Source of the DNA: Pseudomonadota bacterium
GTDB taxonomy: Bacteria > Desulfobacterota > Desulfobulbia > Desulfobulbales > Desulfocapsaceae
Reading direction: 5' to 3'
Assembly: GCA_018820855.1 (NCBI GenBank)
Contig: JAHJNL010000054.1
Coordinates: 34,447-98,446 of the forward strand
DNA: 64,000 bases
The number at the start of each line of letters is the position of its first letter. The stretch's first letter is position 1. A program made the position numbers and the translations under genes. The notes below the pieces were generated by a model. The model was given only the letters and a program-made list of their open reading frames with translations. It searched no databases and was not told where the DNA came from. This document shows, in pieces, positions 8,476-17,325 of the stretch.

Positions 8476-9860
8476 TGGGTTCTATAAACAGGATAAGGCC
8501 CGGACAGAGGGCAGTGGTTATGGGACTTGGTGTCTCCGGTCGTGCAGCCGTTCGCTATCTGCTGGCCTCTGATGTACAGGTTTTTGTTTCAGACAGTCGT
8601 GAGTTTACGGAATTGCCCCTTAGCGATCAAGAGTATCTGCTGGAAAATGACGTTGCCTTTGAGGGTGGTGGTCACAGCAGGGATTTCCTCCTTCAGGGTG
8701 ACTTTATTGTCATCAGTCCCGGTATTGCCACGGATCTGCCTCTGCTCGTGGAGATGCGGGGACAGAATATTCCGGTCTTGGGTGAGTTGGCCCTGGCCGC
8801 ACCGCAGCTCAGCGAACAGGTGGTGGCGGTGACCGGGACAAATGGCAAAACAACGGTTACTGCCCTGATCGGAGAACTGCTGGCAGCCTCCGGGAAAAAG
8901 GTCTTTGTGGGTGGGAATATCGGCACACCTCTCCTTGATTATCTCTGCCGGGAAGAACGGGTGGATGTCCTGGTCCTCGAGCTTTCCAGTTTTCAACTGG
9001 AATCGGCAGGAAATTTTCGCCCGGACATAGGAGTGCTGCTCAATATCACCCCGGACCATCTTGATCGCCACGGGAGTATGGTTGCCTATGCTGCAGCCAA
9101 AATGAAACTTTTTGCTCATCAGGAAAAACAGGACAAGGCAATCCTCTGCAGCGATGATCCCATGTGTAGACAGATCATGCCCTTGCTCACTGAGCAGAAA
9201 GTCTTCTCTTTTGGTACCCAAAGTGATTGCGAGGCCAAAGGTGAGGGCAGTGAGCTCATAATTACTCTGGATGGCGAAAAACAGTCTTATTCTCTTGCCG
9301 GGACTCAGCTTGCTTCACACACGGGTCTGTTAAACAGCGGAGCTGCTGTCCTTGCCGCCACATTGCTTGGCTGCGCACCTGAGGAAATACAGAAAACTCT
9401 CAATCGTTTTGCTCCGGCTGCCCATCGGCTGCAGCGTGTGACCGATTGGCATGGAGTTGAATATTATGATGATTCCAAGGCGACAAATACCGGAGCAGTG
9501 CTCAGCGCTCTGGCCTCTTTTGCAGGAAATGTTATTCTCATCGCCGGAGGAAGGGACAAAGGTGAAGAGTACAGTGTGCTCACACAGGCAGTTAGGGAAA
9601 AGGTGAAGGAACTTATACTGATAGGTGAATCGGCTGACTCCATTGCTGATGCCTTGAGAGATGTGATCTGTGCGAGAAGGGCGGGTTCAATGGAGGAGGC
9701 CGTGGCCATGGCTGCTGAAGTTACAGAACCAGGTGATGTGGTTCTCCTCTCACCTGCCTGCGCGAGCTTTGATATGTTTGATAATTATGGTCATCGTGGT
9801 GAGGTCTTCTGCCGTGCTGTACTGGACCTGAAAAAGCGGTTAGGGGAGAAAGCAGCCTGA
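8475..9860 (+). CDS. murD: UDP-N-acetylmuramoyl-L-alanine:D-glutamate ligase MurD
   Basis: Cytoplasmic Mur ligase adding D-glutamate to UDP-MurNAc-L-Ala. 461 residues in three domains: a Rossmann N-terminus (VMGLGVSGRAAVRYL), the central ATP-binding domain with TGTNGKTT at 120-127, and a C-terminal domain with YDDSKATN and GGRDKGEEY. It overlaps mraY upstream by one base and murG downstream (TGATG). In most dcw clusters ftsW sits between murD and murG; here there is no room for it. Confidence 0.96.
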   Translation: MGSINRIRPGQRAVVMGLGVSGRAAVRYLLASDVQVFVSDSREFTELPLSDQEYLLENDVAFEGGGHSRDFLLQGDFIVISPGIATDLPLLVEMRGQNIPVLGELALAAPQLSEQVVAVTGTNGKTTVTALIGELLAASGKKVFVGGNIGTPLLDYLCREERVDVLVLELSSFQLESAGNFRPDIGVLLNITPDHLDRHGSMVAYAAAKMKLFAHQEKQDKAILCSDDPMCRQIMPLLTEQKVFSFGTQSDCEAKGEGSELIITLDGEKQSYSLAGTQLASHTGLLNSGAAVLAATLLGCAPEEIQKTLNRFAPAAHRLQRVTDWHGVEYYDDSKATNTGAVLSALASFAGNVILIAGGRDKGEEYSVLTQAVREKVKELILIGESADSIADALRDVICARRAGSMEEAVAMAAEVTEPGDVVLLSPACASFDMFDNYGHRGEVFCRAVLDLKKRLGEKAA

Positions 9861-10990
9861 TGGATATTCCTGTACGTCTCATGCTCACCGGCGGTGGCAC
9901 CGGGGGCCATCTCTTTCCGGCCATTGCCACGGCTGAGGCTCTTTGCCGTCGTCTGCCGGGAAGTGAAGTCCTCTTTGTCGGGACTAAGAGGAGGATGGAC
10001 CGGGACAGTCTTGAACAGTATGGATATGCTACCTGTTCCATCCACTGTCAGGGCTTGAAAGGAAAAAATTTTATGTCCCTTGTCCAGGGACTGGCGATTT
10101 TGCCTGTTTCCTGTTTGGAGGCAATGTATCATATTTTGCGTTTCCGGCCGCACCTGGTGCTCGGGGTTGGTGGCTACGTCACTGGTCCGGTAGTACTGGC
10201 TGCAAAACTTCTCGGCAAACCGACACTCATCCATGAACAGAATTCTATCCCAGGACTGGCCAACAGGAAGCTGGGAGCATTGGTGACAAAAATATGTCTT
10301 TCTCTGCCGGGCAGTGAAAGATGGTTTCCAGGCGGGAAAACAGTACTGACCGGCAATCCTGTGCGCGAGGCCATCCTGACGCTTGCCCGGAAAGTGAAGA
10401 AAAAGAAAGAAGGGCCGCTTACCTTGCTGGTACTTGGCGGAAGCCTGGGTGCTCACCGCGTGAATGAACTGGTGACCGGGGCCTTTGCCCTAGGCCTCCA
10501 GGGTTTGCAGGGAGTCAGAGTGATTCACCAGACTGGACCGGGTGACGTTGCCATGGTTGAAGCCAGTTACCGTAACAGCAAAACAGAGGCCACTGTTTCT
10601 CCATTTTTTCGTGATATGGCAGCTGTTTATGAGGAGGCTGACCTTCTTGTATCGCGCGCCGGGGCCACTACCCTTGCTGAGCTTGCGGTTCTGGGAAAAC
10701 CGGTTCTGCTCATTCCTTATCCGTATGCTGCTGATCAACATCAGGAAAAAAATGCGGAATTTTATGTGCAGGGGGGCGGCGCTGTCATGTTTGTGGAAAA
10801 AGATCTGACAGCGGAGCTTTTGGCCAAGAATCTAGCGCGCTTGCTCGGAGATCGGCAAGGCCTTGAAAAAATGGGAGCTGCCATACGCAGTCGAGCCTTT
10901 CCCGAGGCTACGGAACATATTGTTGATGTATGTATGGATTTGCTGCGACAGAAAGTCAAAAGAGCTGGATCTGCCTCCAGAGATGAGTAA
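9860..10990 (+). CDS. murG: UDP-GlcNAc:lipid I N-acetylglucosaminyltransferase MurG
   Basis: GT-B, family 28 transferase that converts lipid I to lipid II on the inner face of the membrane. 376 residues. The N-terminal LTGGGTGGHLFPA motif (residues 9-21) binds the lipid I side; the C-terminal half has GGSLGAHRVN and the donor-binding RAGATTLAELAVLGKP and DQHQEKNA motifs. The start overlaps the murD stop, and murC begins 2 bp after its own stop. Confidence 0.97.
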   Translation: MDIPVRLMLTGGGTGGHLFPAIATAEALCRRLPGSEVLFVGTKRRMDRDSLEQYGYATCSIHCQGLKGKNFMSLVQGLAILPVSCLEAMYHILRFRPHLVLGVGGYVTGPVVLAAKLLGKPTLIHEQNSIPGLANRKLGALVTKICLSLPGSERWFPGGKTVLTGNPVREAILTLARKVKKKKEGPLTLLVLGGSLGAHRVNELVTGAFALGLQGLQGVRVIHQTGPGDVAMVEASYRNSKTEATVSPFFRDMAAVYEEADLLVSRAGATTLAELAVLGKPVLLIPYPYAADQHQEKNAEFYVQGGGAVMFVEKDLTAELLAKNLARLLGDRQGLEKMGAAIRSRAFPEATEHIVDVCMDLLRQKVKRAGSASRDE

Positions 10991-10992
10991 TT

Positions 10993-12378
10993 ATGTATAA
11001 AAAGACCCAAAAAATACACTTTGTCGGTATCGGTGGCATTGGTATGAGTGGCATTGCAGAACTCCTGCTCAACCTTGGTTACGAGGTTTCCGGCTCTGAT
11101 CTCCATGACTCTGCTATTACCCGAAATCTGCAGGCTCTGGGTGGCAGTGTGCATAAGGGGCATGAAGGCAGCTGGGTGGAGGGATCGGATGTGGTGGTAA
11201 CCTCATCGGCAATATCTTCCGACAACCCGGAGGTGGTGGCAGCCCTTGCCGCAGGGATTCCGGTGATCCAGCGGGCCGAGATGCTGGCCGAACTCATGCG
11301 TCTGAAAAAATACGGTATTGCAATTGCCGGCAGTCACGGCAAGACTTCAACCACCTCCATGGTCAGCTGGATGATGGCCCGTGCCGGTATGGATCCCACT
11401 ATTGTTGTGGGCGGGAAGATCGACAGTCTCGGTGGTAATGCCAAGCTTGGCCAGGGAGAGTTTCTGGTGGCCGAGGCAGACGAAAGTGACGGTTCTTTTC
11501 TGAAGCTTTCTCCTGTCCTTGAGGTTGTCACTAATATTGATCTGGAACATATGGATCATTATAATGACATTGACCATATCAAGGCCACCTTTCTGGAATT
11601 TATTGATAGGATTCCCTTTTATGGAGCGGTTATCCTCTGTCTGGACGATGCCAATATCGCTGACATCCTGCCGGAGATCAGGAAACGAAAGATTACCTAT
11701 GGTTTCAATTCCCAAGCTGATCTGTCTGCTGAACAGATTGAGGCAGGTGGCGGCAGGGTCCGGTTTACGGTAAGGCACAGAGGGGAAGTTCTGGGGGATG
11801 TAGATCTTGCGCTAGCAGGAAGGCATAACGTTTATAATTCATTGGCCGTGATCTGTGTCGGCCTGGAGCTGGAGATTCCTTTTACGATTATTCGTGAGGC
11901 CCTGGCAGCCTTTCAAGGGGTGCAGCGGCGTATGCAGCTTAAGGGCAAGGGCAGGGGGATTACCGTCCTGGATGATTATGGTCATCATCCTACAGAAATC
12001 AGGGCTACCTTGGCTGCGATTAAAGAGGCATGGCCGGAGAAACGCCTGGTGGTGCTCTTTCAGCCGCATCGTTATAGTAGAACCCTGGCCCTGCTCAAAG
12101 AGTTTCAGACCTGTTTCCATCAGGCGGATATGTTGATCATGACGGAAATCTATGCTGCCAGCGAGCAGCCCCTGGCCGGCATCTCCGGGGAAATCTTGCT
12201 GGAAGAGGTGAGGAAGCATGGGCAGCGGCAGACCAGATTTATTCCGCAGGTTGAAGATCTGGCCAAAGAGCTGTTACCGGAACTGGAAGAGGGAGATCTG
12301 GTGCTGACTCTGGGGGCCGGCAATATTGTTCTGGCCGGAGAAGAACTGATGGGGATGCTTGAGGAAAAAAAAAGCTGA
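10993..12378 (+). CDS. murC: UDP-N-acetylmuramate:L-alanine ligase MurC
   Basis: Cytoplasmic Mur ligase adding L-Ala to UDP-MurNAc, the first amino acid of the stem peptide. 461 residues. N-terminal Rossmann motif FVGIGGIGMSGIAELL near 10-25, ATP-binding GSHGKTST at 113-120, EADESDGSF in the central domain, and DDYGHHPTEI in the C-terminal domain. Tight operon position between murG and murB. Confidence 0.97.
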   Translation: MYKKTQKIHFVGIGGIGMSGIAELLLNLGYEVSGSDLHDSAITRNLQALGGSVHKGHEGSWVEGSDVVVTSSAISSDNPEVVAALAAGIPVIQRAEMLAELMRLKKYGIAIAGSHGKTSTTSMVSWMMARAGMDPTIVVGGKIDSLGGNAKLGQGEFLVAEADESDGSFLKLSPVLEVVTNIDLEHMDHYNDIDHIKATFLEFIDRIPFYGAVILCLDDANIADILPEIRKRKITYGFNSQADLSAEQIEAGGGRVRFTVRHRGEVLGDVDLALAGRHNVYNSLAVICVGLELEIPFTIIREALAAFQGVQRRMQLKGKGRGITVLDDYGHHPTEIRATLAAIKEAWPEKRLVVLFQPHRYSRTLALLKEFQTCFHQADMLIMTEIYAASEQPLAGISGEILLEEVRKHGQRQTRFIPQVEDLAKELLPELEEGDLVLTLGAGNIVLAGEELMGMLEEKKS

Positions 12379-12383
12379 AGGAG

Positions 12384-13310
12384 ATGAGGGAGCAGCTCAA
12401 AGACAGACTCAGTAGTCTTGCCGAAAATCGGATACAGTGGGATTGTCCACTTGCTCCGTATACTTCCTTTGGTATCGGCGGGCCGGCATCGGCCCTGGTT
12501 ACAGTGGAGAGCATAGCAGAATTATTGCGGCTGCTGCAATGTCTTGTGGAAAACAATCTGGACTGGCGTGTTATCGGCAGAGGGACTAATCTTCTTGTCG
12601 CGGATAGTGGTTTTGCCGGTGTGATTTTCATCCTTGGGAAGGGGCTCTCCCAGATAGCTCTTCAGGAAGAAGCAGAATCCGGACAGGTGCTCATCCGGGT
12701 CGGTGCCGGTTGCAGCCTTGCCCGCCTCCTGGCCTGGTGTATGGACGAAGGCCTTTCCGGTCTGGAATTTGTCAGCGGAATTCCAGGAAGTGTTGGCGGG
12801 GCTGTTGTCATGAACGCCGGAGCCTGGGGGGGAGAGATGGCGGATGTAATTGTTTCTCTTACTACAGTCAGTCCCTACGAAGGCGAGAAAATTCTGGGCC
12901 GCGAGGAATTAAAATTTAGTTACAGATTATGGGAAAATCCAGAAAAGAGTGGGGCAAAGTCGATGGTGGTTGCGGCAGATCTCGAATTACGAAACGGGCT
13001 GAAAAAAGAAATTGCAGCCCGTTGCAGAGAGTATCTGCAAAAGCGTCTGCAGAAACAGCCAAAGGGGCTGAAGAATGCGGGGTCATTTTTTAAAAATCCG
13101 CCGGGTGATTCGGCAGGACGCCTTATCGAGGCATCAGGACTCAAGGGTACACGTTGCGGAGGGGCCATGATTTCGGCGGTTCATGCCAATTTCTTGGTTA
13201 ATAGTGGACAGGCCACGGCCAAAGATGTCCTGCAGTTGATGGAGCTTGTTCGGGAGAAGGTGGCAAAAGATAGTGGTATTACACTGGAAACTGAGGTACA
13301 TTTTCTGTAA
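12384..13310 (+). CDS. murB: UDP-N-acetylenolpyruvoylglucosamine reductase MurB
   Basis: FAD-dependent enzyme reducing UDP-GlcNAc-enolpyruvate to UDP-MurNAc with NADPH. 308 residues. FAD-domain motifs YTSFGIGGPA, GRGTNLLVADSGFAG and SGIPGSVGGAVVMNAGAWG are present, and the catalytic proton-donor serine lies in AGSFFKNP (Ser234). The C-terminal layout resembles type II MurB. The start codon is only 5 bp past the murC stop, with AAGGAG immediately before it, an unusually short spacing; no better start exists. Confidence 0.96.
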   Translation: MREQLKDRLSSLAENRIQWDCPLAPYTSFGIGGPASALVTVESIAELLRLLQCLVENNLDWRVIGRGTNLLVADSGFAGVIFILGKGLSQIALQEEAESGQVLIRVGAGCSLARLLAWCMDEGLSGLEFVSGIPGSVGGAVVMNAGAWGGEMADVIVSLTTVSPYEGEKILGREELKFSYRLWENPEKSGAKSMVVAADLELRNGLKKEIAARCREYLQKRLQKQPKGLKNAGSFFKNPPGDSAGRLIEASGLKGTRCGGAMISAVHANFLVNSGQATAKDVLQLMELVREKVAKDSGITLETEVHFL

Positions 13311-13319
13311 CGATTAACT

Positions 13320-14315
13320 ATGAAGCTGCTGAAAAAAATAAGTGCATTGCTGGAGAGCAAGAAAAAAGGAAGGGGATCGTTTTCTGTCTTTGCAGAAAAA
13401 ATGAAACAGGAACCTTGCTACAGGGCCAGTCAGCTTGGATTCGGAGCAGGGAAGAAGACTTTTCTTGAGAAGCTGAAGGACCGTATCAGGCAACGGAAAC
13501 CTGCCGGGATTGTCAAGACCGATCGGAGACGGGAGGGCGCGAACCGGCGGCGGTTTCTCCTCCTTTCTCTGGTGTCGACTGTTACGTTGCTGGGGGTATA
13601 TCTGGTTCTGGCCGGTCCCTTAGAGGGATACCTCGAGAATTGCCATTACTTCCAGATTCGGAAAATCGAAATCTCCGGTTGCCGGGTTACCACTCCGGCG
13701 GTACTCAAAAAGTTTGCTGAAATTAATTACCAGATGAACATGCTGACTCTGGATCCGGAAGTGATTCAGCAACGGTTGCAGGATCATCCTTGGATTTCTC
13801 TGGCGAAGATCAGACGGATCTGGCCGGATGAACTGGCTGTTTCCGTCAATGAATACTCTCCTGAGGCCTTGGTTGTTCAGGGAAAAGAGAAGGGCTTTTA
13901 TTACCTGGATAAATCAGGGAAAATATTTGCTCCTGTTGTTCAGGGCATGGCGCTTGATTTTCCGGTTGTTACCGGGCTTGATACAGTAGAAGAGAGTGAA
14001 GGGAAGAAAGAGGTGCTTGCCCGGGCCATGTCATTTTTACGCTTGGCACAGAGGAATAATCCAAATTTACCGGCCCAGAATGTTTCAGAGATACACCTCA
14101 CTGGTGAGGGAGAGATGATTCTGTACCTGGTGAAACATCCCTTTCCAATCTATTTTGGTGAAGGGGATATTAAAAGAAAATATTACCAGTTGTGCAAGGT
14201 GTTGGAAGTACTGTATCAGAAGAAAAAAGGCGGGGCGCTGATTCAGAAGGTGGCGTATATCCGTATGGATTACCAAGAAAATAAGGTGTTGGTCGCACAA
14301 AGCAGTACAGGTTGA
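13320..14315 (+). CDS. ftsQ: Cell division protein FtsQ
   Basis: Bitopic inner-membrane divisome protein that recruits FtsL-FtsB. 331 residues: a long basic cytoplasmic tail of about 77 residues, one transmembrane helix near 78-99, a periplasmic POTRA domain (about 110-185, including KIEISGCRVTTPAVL and HPWISLAKIRRIWPDELAV), then the FtsQ beta domain. Position between murB and ftsA is canonical. The cytoplasmic tail is longer than in E. coli FtsQ. No ddl gene separates it from murB. Confidence 0.93.
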   Translation: MKLLKKISALLESKKKGRGSFSVFAEKMKQEPCYRASQLGFGAGKKTFLEKLKDRIRQRKPAGIVKTDRRREGANRRRFLLLSLVSTVTLLGVYLVLAGPLEGYLENCHYFQIRKIEISGCRVTTPAVLKKFAEINYQMNMLTLDPEVIQQRLQDHPWISLAKIRRIWPDELAVSVNEYSPEALVVQGKEKGFYYLDKSGKIFAPVVQGMALDFPVVTGLDTVEESEGKKEVLARAMSFLRLAQRNNPNLPAQNVSEIHLTGEGEMILYLVKHPFPIYFGEGDIKRKYYQLCKVLEVLYQKKKGGALIQKVAYIRMDYQENKVLVAQSSTG

Positions 14316-14318
14316 AAG

Positions 14319-14459
14319 GTGACTCTGCAGCAGCGCTCCCATTTCCGTTTGATCGGGTCGGCTCACGAAGTGGGCAAACGACTTGTCAATCTGATCAAAC
14401 GAATATATGGCACTGCTGAAAAAGTACTCGTCGAGGCTACTGTAAGTTTTGTTGCATGA
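14319..14459 (+). CDS. Possible 46-residue protein between ftsQ and ftsA
   Basis: A GTG at 14319, 3 bp past the ftsQ stop and preceded by AAAGG, opens a 47-codon frame ending in TGA at 14457-14459. The peptide starts VTLQQRSHFRLIGSAHEV and has a basic middle (KRLVNLIKRIYG). It fills nearly all of the 160-bp gap in a cluster where other gaps are a few bases. No family is recognised, and chance is a real possibility. Confidence 0.3.
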   Translation: MTLQQRSHFRLIGSAHEVGKRLVNLIKRIYGTAEKVLVEATVSFVA

Positions 14460-14486
14460 GATTGTCAGGTTATAGGGTTGAAAAGT

Positions 14487-15746
14487 ATGGATGAGATAGA
14501 GGACAGGCAGGTAGTCGCGGTGGAAGAGAGAGAGCAACACAGGGAGCCGGGTGGGCTCGTGGTCGGACTCGATATCGGAACAACCAAGATCTGTTGTGTG
14601 GTTGGTGAGGTCTTTGAAGATTCGATAGACATTGTCGGTCTTGGGACCGCTCCTTCGATGGGGCTGAAGAAAGGGGTGGTGGTGAATATTGAGTCCACTG
14701 TCAAGTCCATAAAACATGCGGTGAGTCAGGCAGAGGAGTCTGCAGGATGTGATCTGCGAACTGTGTATGTCGGCATTGCCGGAAATCATATCAAGGGCTT
14801 CAATAGTCCGGGTATTCTTGCCATCAATGGTCGGGAGATAAAGGAAAATGATGTTGCCGATGTAATCAGTGCGGCCAGAACTGTGAAAATTTCTGAGAAT
14901 CAGCAGATCATCCATGTCCTTCCTCAGGAATATATGGTTGACGATCATACCGGTATTCAGAATCCTCTGGGCATGACCGGGGTGCGACTGGTGACCAATG
15001 TCCATATCGTTACCGCAGACATGGGCGCCGTGCATAATCTTTATACCTGTTGTAATAAGGCCGGCCTTGAAGTGGCTGACATGGTCCTTGAATCCATTGC
15101 CTCTGCCCATGCAACCCTCAGTTCGGATGAGATGGAATTGGGAGTAGCCCTTCTCGATATCGGTGGCGGAACCACGGATCTTGCTGTTTTCTGTGACGGG
15201 ACCATTCGCCACACCTGTGAAATCGGGTTAGGCGGACACAATCTGACAAACGATCTTTCCGTAGGATTGCGCACCCCCCTCCAGGATGCCGAGCGCTTGA
15301 AAGAAGAATACGGCAGTGCCATTTCCTCCATGATCAAACCAAATCATGTGGTAGATGTGCCCACTGTGGGAGATCGGGATCCGCGGAAGGTTACACAGAA
15401 AGTCATGGTTGATATTATTCAGGCCAGGATGGTGGAGATTCTGGAGATGGTGAATCAGAATCTCATCAATTGCGGTCTGAAAAACAAGATTAACGGCGGC
15501 ATTGTCATTACCGGCGGTACAGCTTTACTGGCCAATCTTGTTGATCTCGCAGAGCAGATTTTTGACCTGCCTGTGCGTATTGGTTATCCGTCTCAGATTG
15601 GTGGTAAAGTGGATCAGGTCCATTCACCGCGCTGCACCACTGGTGTTGGTCTGGTAATGTATGGGCGTCAGCATCAGGTGGATAATCGTTACAGCGATAG
15701 TTCCATGGTAGGGAGAATGAAGGACTGGCTGCGAAAAATTATGTGA
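14487..15746 (+). CDS. ftsA: Cell division protein FtsA
   Basis: Actin-like ATPase that anchors FtsZ to the membrane and recruits later divisome proteins. About 419 residues. Phosphate-1 motif GLDIGTTKICC near residues 27-37, the inserted 1C subdomain after it, phosphate-2 motif LDIGGGTTDLAV, adenosine motif ITGGTALLANL, and a C-terminal amphipathic helix (MKDWLRKIM) typical of the membrane-targeting sequence. The ATG at 14487 is chosen: AGGG at 14474-14477 is 9 bp upstream. An in-frame TTG at 14478 is less likely. Confidence 0.95.
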   Translation: MDEIEDRQVVAVEEREQHREPGGLVVGLDIGTTKICCVVGEVFEDSIDIVGLGTAPSMGLKKGVVVNIESTVKSIKHAVSQAEESAGCDLRTVYVGIAGNHIKGFNSPGILAINGREIKENDVADVISAARTVKISENQQIIHVLPQEYMVDDHTGIQNPLGMTGVRLVTNVHIVTADMGAVHNLYTCCNKAGLEVADMVLESIASAHATLSSDEMELGVALLDIGGGTTDLAVFCDGTIRHTCEIGLGGHNLTNDLSVGLRTPLQDAERLKEEYGSAISSMIKPNHVVDVPTVGDRDPRKVTQKVMVDIIQARMVEILEMVNQNLINCGLKNKINGGIVITGGTALLANLVDLAEQIFDLPVRIGYPSQIGGKVDQVHSPRCTTGVGLVMYGRQHQVDNRYSDSSMVGRMKDWLRKIM

Positions 15747-15829
15747 ATTGTTATGGCATCTCGTTTTGGTAATATTTTTGCCAGGGTGTGAGTGAGTATC
15801 TGGTTTTTTTGAGTTGGACAAGAAAAAAG

Positions 15830-15858
15830 TTTCAGTGAACAGTTGCAGATGCTATAAT
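15830..15858 (+). promoter_or_regulatory. Sigma-70 type promoter for ftsZ
   Basis: A perfect TATAAT at 15853-15858 lies 17 bp after a weak -35 element TTTCAG (15830-15835), about 70 bp upstream of ftsZ in the only sizeable gap (180 bp) before that gene. It would give FtsZ its own expression, as in many dcw clusters. Confidence 0.5.
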
Positions 15859-15927
15859 TTGTCTGCTGATATATTATAGCTATGCTACGCCAATTAACGT
15901 GTGGATTTCTTGAACAGGGGTGAGAGT

Positions 15928-17157
15928 ATGCCGTTTAGAATGGCGGAAACAGAAGGGGTTGCGATCGTCAAGGTTATAGGCGTCGGTGGTGGAGGTGGCA
16001 ATGCCATCAATACCATGGTCGATGATCGTCTACAAGGGGTTGAGTTTATATCGGCGAATACGGATAAACAGGCATTGAATCAGTCCCGAGCCGATATTAT
16101 TCTCCAGATCGGTCCTAATATCACCAAAGGCCTTGGTGCAGGTGCCGATCCGGAGACCGGAGCGCTTGCTGCCCAGGAGTCTCTCGATGAAATCAAAGAG
16201 AGCCTCAAGGGCGCGGATATGGTCTTTATCGCGGCCGGTCTCGGTGGTGGTACCGGTACCGGAGCAGCCCCGGTGGTTGCCAAGATCAGCAAGGAGTTGG
16301 GCGCACTTACTGTGGCTGTGGTGACCAAGCCCTTTCATTTTGAAGGGAAATTTCGCATGCGAAATGCTGAGGCAGGCTGGGATCAACTGCGTAAGTATGC
16401 TGATACCATTATCACTGTTCCCAATGATCGCCTCCTTTCCCTGATGCAGAAAAATTCAAAACTTTCCGATATGCTGAGTATGGCGGATAAGGTTTTGCTC
16501 CAGGCCGTCAAGGGGATTACGGATCTGATCAACGTACCTGGAATGATTAACGCTGATTTTGCCGATCTGCGCACGGTAATGCGGGAGGTAGGCCCGGCAA
16601 TTATGGGCTCTGGATCAGCTGTAGGTGAAAGCCGGGCCACAGAAGCGGCCAAACGGGCCATCGATAACCAGCTTCTCGAAGATGTGGGAATTGATGGGGC
16701 ACGCGGCCTGCTCATCAATATTTCGGCCTCGGAAGAGTCCTTTACCATGGCCGAGTTCATGGAAGTCTCGGCCCTTATCCATGCCAAGGTTGATGACGAG
16801 GCCAAAGTAGTTATCGGGGCTCTCTATGATGATTCCCTGGGGGACGAACTTCATGTCACCGTTATTGCCACAGGTGTGGGAGAAGTAGTTCCGACAAAAG
16901 AAAAGCTAGTTCAGGTGGACTTGCCGGCCAAGAATACAGGCGCATCCAGTGAGGGGCAGGGAGAGCGTCCCGTGCATACCGCTCCGGCTCCTCCTAATCC
17001 GCAGGCTAGAAAATCCATATTTTCATCTTCTAATTTTAACGGTTTTGAAAATCATGGGATCTCGTCAGGAGATAAATCCAAAGGAAAACAGGATAACCAG
17101 ATCTGGAATGAGGAATATATGGAAACCCCGACTTACCTGAGGAAAAAGGCTAACTGA
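15928..17157 (+). CDS. ftsZ: Cell division protein FtsZ
   Basis: Tubulin-like GTPase that forms the Z ring. About 409 residues. GVGGGGGNAINTM at the N-terminus, tubulin signature GGGTGTGAAP starting at residue 106, the T7 loop NADFADLRTVM, then a variable linker and the C-terminal conserved peptide EEYMETPTYLRKK that binds FtsA. Every functional motif is intact. The start at ATG 15928 has AGGGG at 15916-15920; a GTG at 15901 would add nine residues without a better site. No clear terminator follows. Confidence 0.97.
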   Translation: MPFRMAETEGVAIVKVIGVGGGGGNAINTMVDDRLQGVEFISANTDKQALNQSRADIILQIGPNITKGLGAGADPETGALAAQESLDEIKESLKGADMVFIAAGLGGGTGTGAAPVVAKISKELGALTVAVVTKPFHFEGKFRMRNAEAGWDQLRKYADTIITVPNDRLLSLMQKNSKLSDMLSMADKVLLQAVKGITDLINVPGMINADFADLRTVMREVGPAIMGSGSAVGESRATEAAKRAIDNQLLEDVGIDGARGLLINISASEESFTMAEFMEVSALIHAKVDDEAKVVIGALYDDSLGDELHVTVIATGVGEVVPTKEKLVQVDLPAKNTGASSEGQGERPVHTAPAPPNPQARKSIFSSSNFNGFENHGISSGDKSKGKQDNQIWNEEYMETPTYLRKKAN

Positions 17158-17325
17158 TTCAAAAGCCATCACAGCACTCCATCTTCGCGCGATCGCTTCC
17201 CCTGCCCGCATGAGTGTGCTATAGCTGGCGGAAATAAACTGCACAGCTAAGAGAAGACTCCGGATACGGGGCACCTGTGATGGTCTCGGCTCGTACTTGG
17301 TCAACTGTGATACGGAGAGCGTTTT

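Noticed and set aside
14085..15212. 375-codon minus-strand frame across ftsQ and ftsA
   Set aside because: Antisense to two conserved genes and spans their junction; no known domain.
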